From Nemertoderma westbladi (taxonomy: Eukaryota; Xenacoelomorpha; Nemertodermatida; Nemertodermatidae), in assembly GCA_032718475.1 (NCBI GenBank), contig JAUCBJ010000013.1, positions 20,428-84,427 on the forward strand: 64,000 nt of DNA, written 5' to 3'. Numbering within the stretch: the first letter of the stretch is position 1; each line of letters starts with the position of its first letter. This document shows positions 28,501 to 40,500 of the stretch, in pieces. Under the pieces are notes generated by a model that was given only the letters and a program-made list of their open reading frames with translations, had not been told where the DNA came from and searched no databases. Both the position numbers and the translations under genes were made by a program.

Positions 28501-31500
28501 AATTAATAATTCATAATGAGAAACATTGATAAAATTCTGTTCAGAATTGTAAACTCTGTAGATTGCCTGGTGCTGCTGTACTGTGCATCAGTGAGTACGA
28601 ATTGCAGAGCAACACGTTCGTAGGCCAACCTTTACCTTTTGGCTTGGAATCTCAAGGTGCCGTGTTCAATCACACTTTCCGGTGAATTTGTTTTGGTACT
28701 GAAGGGGCCGCGTTAGTAAACGCGGCCTTTGAGCTTTTTCGCGCTTGTTTAATTAGTTATTAATTATTAGAAAGCAAATAATAATCCGGTCAAGTATTGA
28801 TATGATGTTTCAAGGCCACGTATTAATCCACTACACCAGGGTGGAAATTATAGTCTTTAAAGTATTATTGAATCCTGTATACCTCATGTTCTAAACATGT
28901 CCTTAGATCATCATAATGATGATGGGGTGATGATAACTCCACCTACTGGCTCCAGAAGTCAAGGAAATCCTGCCAAGTACCTAACTGATCTAGACTTTGC
29001 TGATGGCTTAGGAGAGTACTTTCAGAATAGCTCATATTAGAACAGGTTGCTTCTAGTGTTGGTCTTTTTATTAACTCCAGAAAGACCAAAATTTTAACAG
29101 TTAACTTTGAAAGTCCTCAGCAAGTCTCTGATCGGATGAGCATAAGCTCAAAGGATGGTATGCTTGACCATGTGGACGACTTCTGTTACCTGGGATCATG
29201 GATCCGGAAGTCAGGTGAGGACCTTCGAATACGTAAGGGAAAAGTCTGGGCAGCAGCCTTGAATAGGCTTTCCAGGAATTGGAAGTCACCGAGAATTAAT
29301 CGGATACTTAAGGTCCGATTATTTAGAGCAGCAGTAGCTACAGTACTCCTCTATGGGAGTCCATGCTGGGCTCTAACTGCTGAGGACACCAAATCTCTGG
29401 ATGGCACATTCACAAGAATGCTACACCGGGTTCATTGTGTTAAGTACAATGCACACATCTCCAATCAGACACTATATAACATTGGAGGTGTCTCATTGGT
29501 TCGCCCAAGCTTGACACTAGAACAAAATCGCCTCCGCTTTGCAGGACATTGCTTTCGCCGTGAGGACCAGCCAGTTCATAATCTTGTACTTTGGCAGCCT
29601 CATGGAGTGATTAAGCATGGCGGACAGCCCATGACTTTCTGGAGACGCATCTTAAAGGGCACTGGCCTTGAAGATGCGGATGATCTAGCAAATGTCATGG
29701 TTGATATGGAGTTGTGGGGGCGCAATTTTGTCGACAAGCCGGCACAGCATTCTTAAAAATGCAGCTGCAATGCAGCATGCCGATCGAGGTAGTAGTAGTA
29801 TACCTCATTCCAAATTCTTTAATACTGCATTAAAAATATATAGCTGTAGATATTATATATCATATAATTATTTTCGCAACTTGTAATATAATTTTCTGCC
29901 GAAAATATCGAAAATTATATACAGCTGCGAGTTCGTACTCTTTTTTTTTAATCCAATCCTCATTTTATTTACAATAGTTAAAAAACTTTCAAACGAACAA
30001 TAGGACATGACATCGTTATACACACGGATAAAATAAACCCACCACCAGCTGACTCGCCAATGGATAGTTTAAATATATATATTTTACGGTTCCACCTCCG
30101 CATTAGCCATCACGATGGCTGCCTCAGCCCAAGTCACTTTGACTGGCCGCCTGGCTGCAGAGCGGCACCCACGTAAGCAGAGCAGCGCTGACCAAAGTAG
30201 AGTGAAGCTCAGGTTGCGCCTCACCCAGACAACGCACTCTGAGTACGGGATGTTCACGCTTTCAGACCTTTAGCAGTTTAACCTGCCAAATTTGGGTGTC
30301 TTCTAGATTATAAATCGACTTTAGCCTATGACGAGTATTTGATACACTACATTAGCTGAAGCCAGTCTATGCGCGACCATTCACCCGCTGGATATACCCG
30401 GGAGACTGGATTCGGAAGCTTTGACCTTATTGCGGTGTAGGCCTACTGTATTATTCGACTGATTGTTAATATATATTTTCTGACAAATATTATTCACTTT
30501 CGGGAAATATTAACAGTTCCTTTAGGACGTGGCGCTCTAAATATGTAAACAGAGTTATGACTTACACTAGACACAACGGGATGGCTATGGATTCACGTAT
30601 ATAGCGCATTCTTTAGGAGATGCTTTGTTATCAGTCACAATCATACACACTACTGCACAATGCTGCACACCGATCTGCCGACCTTCACTAATTTTAGTCA
30701 CATATAAAGAGAACAACAACCGACACATGTAGTGCCTATGAAATAGCATTAGATTCACTCCAAAACCAATATAATGTAAGTCGCAATTGCTATATGTAAC
30801 CTGTCTCTTACCTTCAGTATATCAATAAGATTGGGGGTTTTATGATTATTTATCGATATTATCCAAATATAATAATATTCCATCAACTGATATAATTAAT
30901 AACCGACAGTGATTAGCAGTAAAAATGCGGTGTTTGTAGTTGACAATATGATTTGCATTGATATGCAGTGTGTTGAGTTGGTATGGTTTGATTTGTGGTT
31001 TGTTTGATAACAGTTATACGTTTCTATGACCAAAGCCTACTAATGTTTGGCTAAAGCCTGAAACACAGTAATTCCAAAGCCGGTCTTCTGGCTGTGGACA
31101 AAATATACATACTGACTGAATCGCATGAGTTTCTGTATACAATCTCCAACACAGAGTCAAAAAACGCTCTGATTGGTTGACCGAACAAAGAACGAACAAA
31201 GAACAAAGAAATGTTACACGTGGACATATCAGCTGTTAGATGTTGTCATGGTAACTACACTGTATCAAGAGGATTTTGGCTTATTGCGACATAAGATCGC
31301 TAGTTATGTCCGCTAAAGTACACATACAGAAGAAATGGCTTTTTATGTCCACTAAAACACCGGTACAGTAAGGAAACGGCTTTTTATGTCCGTTAAAACA
31401 CCTACAGAGTACTTTGCGGGGAAAATAACTAGCTAGATCCGCAAAAGCCTTTACACCGCTCCCAGAAAATGGGATTTAATTCTATAAAATATAAAAAATC

Positions 31501-34500
31501 ACAGTTTCTAAAATATAAAAATACTCTAAACAGTTAGTTTTTCTTGCGCGGACGGCGTTTTTGGTTGCTTTACTTTGCTTGATTACCGTTATTTAAGCAG
31601 TAGTCCAACTGATATTAAGACCTAATTGTTGTATGACAGGCCTACTATTTATAAATCGGTTTGAGTTGATTTATAATATATATATACCCGTATAATGGGT
31701 TTTGTCAATATTTGAAATAAATGTTATTATTTCTGGGAAGGAGTCACTACACAGAAGCTATGCGCTCTCAGTGAAGTGCTACTTGTTGGACACTAAAACA
31801 AATAATTCTAATTTACCTAAGTTACTTAATACTACAAATTACGTACAATTCAGGGTGAGATTACAATCTCTAAATAAACACAAAAAATTTACACGTACGA
31901 ATTTTTAGGGTAATTTTACAAGAAGTCTACAAACCAGCCTAACAAAGAGTTAGAATATCTGGTTATTACAACGGACAGGGTACTACGGTATTTGAAAATA
32001 ACAAAGCAGTAGTAAATATACTGCGTTGTCCAGATAGGAAAAATACCACCGTCTGACGACTTATAGCCGTATCGCTATAAGTACTACGTTATGTATCACG
32101 GAGTGTTCCTACCTAGAAGTTAATTACCGCGGTCTACCAGAACCAACGTGCCTATTAACCACTTTACAACACAAATATACTGCCTACACACTAATTACCT
32201 TCGGAAAGCACTGTACACTAAACCCTAGATTAGGTACAAGTACTTATACAACAAATAACTAGCAGTTAGAAATACTTGTACAGCTAAAAGAACCACGGTA
32301 TCTGCTGGAGTGACCGGGGCACAAAATCACCAGTCTTTACCTACGCCAAGCAGCCCTGATGTAGTACCGGGGTTAATTTGACTATAACGGTATATATAAC
32401 AAGCACAATTACTGTAGGAATAAACTTGGGGATATGAATGTTGCGAATAATCGCATAAACTCTGAATAATAAATATTACGCTACGCGTACAGACTACTCA
32501 AACAAAATACAGACCAAACGCTGGCAGACTACTATCAAGCCCAATCAAACTACAGTATATGCAGACTCCGAAAGGGTTAGTTAGTATGCGTTCTAACCGA
32601 GTAGTACGACTTATTCTTTCAGGGGGATTTACCTCACAGCACTGGAAGCCCCTACGTTCCTAACTAGTCTTTTATCGGACATACACTCTACACACACCGC
32701 AATCTCTTCAGACCTAACAACAGCCAGACAACAATCCAGCCTACAAATTATCTGAATAAGAAATATTACGCTACCCGTACAGACTACACAAACAAAAATA
32801 CAGACCAAACGCTGGCAGACTACTATCAAGCCTAAACAAACTACAGTATATGCAGACTCCGAAATGGTTAGTTAGTATGCGTTCTAACCGAGTAGTACGA
32901 CTTATTCTTTCGAGGGGATTTACCTCACAGCACTGGAAGCCCCTACGTTCCTAACTAGTACTTTATCGGACATACACTCTACATACACCGCAATCTCTTC
33001 AGACTTAACAACAGTCAGACAACAGTCCAGCCTACAAATTATCTGTACAATCTGAGCAGGCTTACACGTCTTCTGCTTAATATTAACCTACAAGTAAATA
33101 AAACTGACAGAAATAAGTAAAATCTCAATAAATAACCAGGGCTGCAGTCCCTGATTAAATATTAAGGCCTACCGGTATATAATTCTCAAAATCGAATAAT
33201 ACTGCTGTACCTGTACTGCTGTAAGTACCGGTTCGGGTAGTTAGGCAGTCAGGCCTACTAGTTACCGGTCGACCGGTACTTTAGACTGTATTTATTGCCT
33301 ACACTGCAATCAGAACTCAATAACTGTTATTGTTCGCGCTTTCAGACCTTTAGCAGTTAACCTGCCAAATTTGGGTGTCTTCTAGATTATAAATCGACTT
33401 TAGCCTATGACGAGTATTTGATACACTACATTAGCCGAAGCCAGTCTATGCGCGACCATTCACCCGCTGGATATACCCGGGAGACTGGATTCGGAAGCTT
33501 TGACCTTATTGCGGTGTAGGCCTACTGTATTATTCGACTGATTGTTAATATATATTTTCTGACAAATATTATTCACTTTCGGGAAATATTAACAGTTCCT
33601 TTAGGACGTGGCGCTCTAAATATGTAAACAGAGTTATGACTTACACTAGACACAACGGGATGGCTATGGATTCACGTATATAGCGCATTCTTTAGGAGAT
33701 GCTTTGTTATCAGTCACAATCATACACACTACTGCACAATGCTGCACACCGATCTGCCGACCTTCACTAAATTTAGTCACATATAAAGAGAACAACAACC
33801 GACACATGTAGTGCCTATGAAATAGCATTAGATTCACTCCAAAACCAATATAATGTAAGTCGCAATTGCTATATGTAACCTGTCTCTTACCTTCAGTATA
33901 TCAAGAAGATTGGGGGTTTTATGATTATTTATCGATATTATCCAAATATAATAATATTCCATCAACTGATATAATTAATAACCGACAGTGATTAGCAGTA
34001 AAAATGCGGTGTTTGTAGTTGACAATATGATTTGCATTGATATGCAGTGTGTTGAGTTGGTATGGTTTGATTTGTGGTTTGTTTGATAACAGTTATACGT
34101 TTCTATGACCAAAGCCTACTAATGTTTGGCTAAAGCCTGAAACACAGTAATTCCAAAGCCGGTCTTCTGGTTGTGGACAAAATACACATACTGACTGAAT
34201 CGCATGAGTTTCTGTTTACAATCTCCAACACAGAGTCAAAAAACGCTCTGATTGGTTGACCGAACAAAGAACAAAGAAATGTTACACGTGGACATATCAG
34301 CTGTTAGATGTCGTCATGGTAACTACACTGTATCAAGAGGATTTTGGCTTATTGCGACATAAGATCGCTAGTTATGTCCGCTAAAGTACACATACAGAAG
34401 AAATGGCTTTTTATGTCCACTAAAACACCGGTACAGTAAGGAAACGGCTTTTTATGTCCGTTAAAACACCTACAGAGTACTTTGCGGGGAAAATAACTAG

Positions 34501-37500
34501 CTAGATCCGCAAAAGCCTTTACACGGGACGCTTCGTTTGTCGCACAACTTCATCGACAGCCTCTTCACGAACTGGCTCGCCGATGGGCCCATGCTACCGT
34601 AAGCCGACAGGATGAAGGGAGTAAAGGTTGAATGTTCAACCTCCCTTAAACGTTCCTCATATTTGAGGACCTTGCGGTTCTCATTGTGGCGGTAGACAGC
34701 GTCCGAATCCATGGAGACGTAGGAGGCTGCGAGAGGGTTGAAGACCGACATATTAATGAAAGTTCTTTGAAATCGGTTTCCCCAAAACCCACAAGCAGAT
34801 ACATCTAGACGGGCCAGTTAGTCAGTTCGTACTCTTTAGTCTGTACTTCTCTATGGTATATTGTAGTGACTATTTTATTTATATTATTACAGTTCCGACA
34901 GTCTCCCCTTTGTGGTCTGATTGGGAGTGGGTGGGGAATTGTTCTTCTACTTGCGGTGGAGGGTTCCGTCTGCGAGTTAGAAACTGCACGCAGGGAGACT
35001 GCGAAGGTTGTCATAATGGATATCGCCCTTGTAATACTCAGCCATGTACTGGTAAGTGGTAGTTGGTAGTAAGAGGTTGGGGGTTTAGTAAATGGTAAGT
35101 GGTAGTTGGTAGTAAGAGGTAAGTGGTTTAGTAAATGGTAAGTGGCAGTAAGAGGTAAGTGGTTTAGTAAATGGTAACTGGTACTAATTCCCTAATGTCA
35201 CAGTGTCCGATTGGATACACTTCCTGAACTGCTTTTACTATAGTGCTGGGCTGCGCAAGCCCAATTCAACTAAAAGTTCTAGAGATTTCGCACTGTTGTG
35301 TATCTAAGCAAGATACCGTAGACATTATTGGTCACCCAAACCCAGCAGTATAAAGGCAACCTTGCTTCTGCTGGAGAGTAAAGAAATGGTTGGGTAGTTA
35401 GTGTTCAGCATTGGGAGTTAGTGTGGCGCTCTCCCTTATAGTTATACTGTAGGTAACAGCCAAGAGAGAGAAGAGCCTTCGGGTTCGGGTTGCCTCCGGT
35501 GCGGTGGTTTATGTTTTACACTTTTACCGATCACTTTACTTTAACTGGTAAGTGATACTAAATTTTTTCTTATCCAACACAGTAAAGACTTTATATTATA
35601 ATCATATTGTAAATAAACAGAATTGCTAAGTAAAGTAAATGTAAATTATGGGTCCTACGGTAATTTATTGTGGTAGTGTGTAAAAAAAAGTGAGAATCAA
35701 CATAGTTTAGTGCCACGAGAACCTTGTAGTACAGCGCCGTCGACGGCCCATATTGGTAATCGGTACTTAATTTTTTTATCTGTCATAATTTAACTTTATA
35801 ACTTTATCATTTATATTTGTTAGGCGCTTTTTCCCGTCTTCGACTAACGAAAGATAATACAATGCTTTGCCATTACGGGAAAGGTGTAGGCTACAGGGGC
35901 ACGTTATTTTAACCAAAACAATAAACTAAAGTCAATAGTTACAGTTTTATTTTTGGGAGTAATCAGCTGTTATTTGGGTTGATTTTCACCTGGAGAGGGA
36001 TGAATTTTCTTTGCGTCCAGATCCCCAGTTGGGTATTATTTGTTTACTTTCTCTTTCTAGTTGCTATGTAAACTAGAGAGTGATAAAAAAAATAGAAGAA
36101 CAAATTATTATATATATGTTAGCTTATTCAATCCCGCCAACACCCCATAAAGTTATTAGCCGATAAGCAATATTGGGAGCCACGAGATTGGGCAATTAAC
36201 CAACTCGTGCCATCCCAATGAGAGTGGGAAGGAAGCACACAATAGAGGGTCAGGGGCCAAACCCCTAACCCAAGGAGAACAGGTGGAGTGAACGGGAATA
36301 CTCCACGGGGCGCCAACAAGGGTATTAACCAATCAGAGGGGGGAATGGCATCGATTGAGTAGCAGTAAGGCCACCGTGCAATATAACCAATAACCTATTA
36401 ATCAGTGATTCAGTTATCTCAGTGCAGCAGTGCTAGCGTAGGGTACAGTCAATTAGTTTAGTTAGGGGATCACGGGACTTTAGTTACCGTATCCCGCCTA
36501 CCGTATAATTCACAATATATCTATATCCTATAACCTATTATTATACACCGAACTTCAGAACTCAGTTATCTTTATTTCACTCTTATACACGGCGGGGACG
36601 CGTGGACTAAATACCACATCGGATAAATCGGGATCCCTCCTGGATCCCGTCACAGTAACTAAAGCCGAGCTGCCGCCCTAGTTAAACTCTAAGAACTGCA
36701 ACCTAGCTAGCCGAATCATCAGCCACAAACGAGATGAGTGAGTCGGGCGAGACACCACCGCGGACCCCGGACGAAGACCTAACGATCCGCGAGGCCGCGA
36801 CCAAACGATACAGGCCCACGACGCCGGAGCCATCGATAACGGGCGAACCGGAAGCACAGGACGAGGAGGGCCTGGAACCCGAAGTCGAGCCAAGAGAGAA
36901 AGAGAGCGAGACGGAGGGAGAAGGAGATGAGTCGACACGGGACGGAGGACGGCGCGCCGATGTCGCCGGCCAGCTACCGGCCGAGGGCGACGAGCGGCCC
37001 ACCGAATCGGTGGGGCCGACGGTGCGACGCCGGACGCGAAGAGACGGAGGAGAGATTAGTACCGATGTCGCCGGCCAGCTACAGGCCGAGGGCGACGGAC
37101 GGCCCACCGGAACGGCGACGGTGGAGCCGCCGGTACGACGTCGGACCCGGAGGGACGGAGGAGAGGTCGGCGACGAGGACGTCGGGGTTTCTGACCGACT
37201 TCGACGGGCCTACAACGCGACCCGGAAGCTGATAAACGACGCCAAGAAGGAAGGGGCGAAGGTAGACGAGGTGAGACTGAGAAAGCGACTAGGTGAGTCG
37301 GATAGACACTTAAATTACCTGATACGTTTTGGGCAGAGAGAACTAGCCGGGGAGAGAGCAAAGGGAATTGCAGGCGAACTGTTTGAACTATGGGAGTGTG
37401 GGAGTATGGGACCTAGCATAGCGTCAGTGTACATAGGGCCATACTTAATCGATGCCCGGGGAGTAAAACCGGTGGGTTGGAGGGGACTCGAAGGGGGCGA

Positions 37501-40500
37501 ATCCGAGGTTAACACCGAGGATTCGGCCTCGTCGGTCGGAGAAAGCTCCGGGAGGCGGGGGAAAGTTAGTAGGTCGGGAAGGCGGGGGAAGTCCGTCGTA
37601 ACCGATAAGTCTGTTACATCCTCCGCGAAAGAAAGAGCGGTGAGGAAAGATAGGAGCCGCATACCGTCTCAGCATGGCAGAGCAAGGTCAGAGAGAAATG
37701 AAGGAACGGCTAGAGGAGGGAAGAGTGCGGTTAGAGAGGGAAACGGTATTGCTTAGAGAAACCGGAGAAAGGGCCGAAAGGGCTTTGAAAAGCCTAAGGG
37801 AGTATGATGAGATAGAGGAAAGGGAGTGTAGGGAGCGTGAAGCGAGAGAGGAAAGGGAACGCAGAGAGCGTGAGGCAAGGGAGGACGAGGAACGCAAGGA
37901 ACGTGAGGCAAAAGGGGAAGAGGAACGCAAGGAACGTGAGGCAAAAAGGGAAAAGGAACGCAAGGAATATGAGACGAGAAAGGAAAAGGAACGCAAAGAG
38001 CGTGAGGCGAGACGAAGGGAGAGCATTAAGAGTGCCGCAGACTCGGCCATCAAGGACACCCAGGAGCGTGAGGGGAAAATGGCAGAGAGTGAAAAAGAGC
38101 GCAAGGAATTAGAGAAACGGCAGAGTGAGTTTGCGGGAAATATAATTAGAGGGGAGCACGAGTTGGAATACGTGCGAGCGACGCCGTCTGAAACCGGGGC
38201 CGGCTCGAGTATTTTTGAGGAGCCGAGGGCCGTAGATATATTTATTAATACTCCACTGACAGGGACCGCACGACAGACCCAAAACTGGTGCGACCGTACG
38301 GGCGGGGGGGGGGGTAATAATAATGGTACAGTAGACGTTGTTGATATTAATAGTACCGTATGGGATAACGCTAATCAAACCTTTATTACAGGAAATACTT
38401 TGCCTAGTGGTAGTAATTTAAATTTAAATCAGAACAATCCCAGTGTTAATGTAGAAAATAATCCTAATATTGATGTAGTTACGCAAAATAATTCAAATAA
38501 TCAAAATAATAACTCGAATTCGGACCTACAAAATAACTTAAATAACGCGATTACACAGAATAATTCGAATAATTCAAATAATGATCTTAGCCCGAATTTA
38601 CAAAATAATTCAGATAACGTAGTCGCGCAGAATAATACAAATGATTTTGTTTCAAATGAGCAAATTAATTCCGTTTCCAATATGGGTGCTATTAATGTAA
38701 ACACGTCGGGCCTACGTAACCAGGGAGCAGAGGGCCTGGTAGGCCACGTAGTTAGTAGACAGGGAGCAGAGGGCCTGGTAGGCCACGTAGTTAGTAGACA
38801 GGGAGCAGAGGGCCTGGTAGGCCACGTAGTTAGTAGACAGGGAGCAGAGGGCCTGGTAGGCCACGTAGTTAGTAGACAGGGAGCAGAGGGCCTGGTAGGC
38901 CGCGTAGTTGGTAGGCAGGGAGTAGAGGGCCTGGAAGGCCACGCAATAGCAGAGGGAGAGGCGGGGGTGAACAGACCCGACTGTGGTAGGGTTGATGTGT
39001 CGACTAGAGAGATATATAGTGGCGGGGCGAGAGGTAGCGAAGTAGAATGTAGCGGGTGGGGGGGGGGGGGCTACAAGGGCCCCACAACAGAGAGTTAGCG
39101 GCGAGAGGGGGGGGGCAGAGAGTGTCCCACAGCCGTCAGCGGACAATGCGAGGGCCGAACAAGGTAAACCGCAACAACCGGCGACGGAAAGTAATAGGGG
39201 GATTGCGAGTATCCCCAGCGACGTGCGATCGAGCAGAGAAAGACAGGTTGACGTCGCGGGAGGGCAGACGGAGCGTCGAGCCCGATCAGAGGAGGAAAGA
39301 AGAACAGTGGGGTTTAACCGGGAGGTCGACGAGAGATCTCGTGAGCGGGAATATTCCACTGATAGGAGAAGAGAGGAAGACAGTAGTAGAAGTATCGCCG
39401 CAAACGATAGAAGAGCGAGGACGGACAGCGAGCCGTCGGTAGTCGAGATGAGAACGGAGAGTCAGTGGGGTCGGACTCCGGGAGATTGCCGTCGCCCCGG
39501 AGGGATGCGATCCGGTGAGACGCATTACACGCCGAGAGAGGGGTACGCGATGTACCGGTACGAAGATGAAAACAGTGGAGAGGGGGGTCGAAGAGAAACT
39601 TTCCGACGGAATATACCTACCGATCGAGAATACGGTAGCCGCGGGGAGGATTATTCGAGAAGAATAAACTTCGATCCCGAGCAACACATGCAGACTGTAG
39701 GGCATACTGTAGGTCTTACTGCACATACCGTAGGCCATACTGAGAGAGGCAATGTAGGCGATAGGATAGCGCGGACAACGGGATTAAACCCGGAAGTCGC
39801 GGAATACATACCGGCGAGTAGGCCAGAAGCTGATAGGCCTATACCGGTACCAGCACAGCAGTATGACTACAGCATGCAGGGACATAACATATACCCAGGG
39901 GAGGGGGGAATTATTGCGGATAGGTGTATGGGCCCCAACATATTAACATCAACCCCAGTACCAGACATACCGGTGGGGGGGGGGGACAGGGTGACATTCC
40001 CCCATCACAATATCAACAATATACCCCGACAGGAACAAGAACAACGAGACCCCTAGATGAAAACAGGTCGTGTGATACAGACATATGGAGGGGGCCGCTA
40101 CCCCCGATGACATATCCGAGTCAGAGAAGATCAAGAAATAGGACGGACGAACCGCACCAGACAGGGGAAACTATACAGCACCCGTCGAATCCATTAGAAG
40201 CGCAGGCAATGGGGATGGCCACGTTGATCGATGCGTTGAAAACGAGGATCGAATTACCACCCGTGGAACCGTTCAAATTCGATGGGAGCAGGCCGGAAGA
40301 ATACTTACAGTTTCGGCGAATGTATAGTAACGAAATACTAACAAAAAACTTGACGCAGGCGGAGTGCCTAAAGTATCTACAAGTATACACGGGAGGCCCA
40401 GCATACGACATCGTGAGGCAATATCAGGGAATAGAGGGCGGCTTCACGACAGCATGGCGGGCACTGGATAGGGAATACGGGCACCCGGCCAAGATCATCA

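Larger units (their letters stand above)
30251..34523. mobile_element. LTR element with 1.2-kb LTRs and no coding capacity
   Basis: Direct repeats at 30251-31455 and 33331-34523 begin TGTTC and end TTTACA. They differ by an 11-bp AACGAACAAAG-type duplication, one T and few substitutions. CGGGA flanks the whole element (30246-30250 and 34524-34528) as a 5-bp target duplication. The interior (31456-33330, about 1.9 kb) has no gag or pol and includes a 290-bp tandem duplication. This fits a large non-autonomous LTR retroelement (LARD/TRIM-like). A TGG-type primer site is not obvious and the right LTR is not preceded by a clear polypurine tract, so the mobilising partner is unknown. Confidence 0.85.
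14652..34892. other. SEMA5 intron (20.2 kb), transposon-rich
   Basis: The largest intron of the gene. It carries tRNA-derived SINE pieces, a piggyBac-like foldback, LINE copies, Helitrons D and E and a complete LTR element. In 15340-17500 I see only the G runs at 15575-15589 and 16417-16437. In 20776-22546 I see only a LINE 3' end at 21011-21192. Confidence 0.8.

Noticed and set aside
30251-34523. Simple segmental duplication
   Set aside because: TGTT/ACA ends and the exact CGGGA target duplication inside a LINE frame show a retroelement insertion.
35190-35560. Solo LTR with TATAAAGG box
   Set aside because: No defined ends, partner copy or target duplication could be found.
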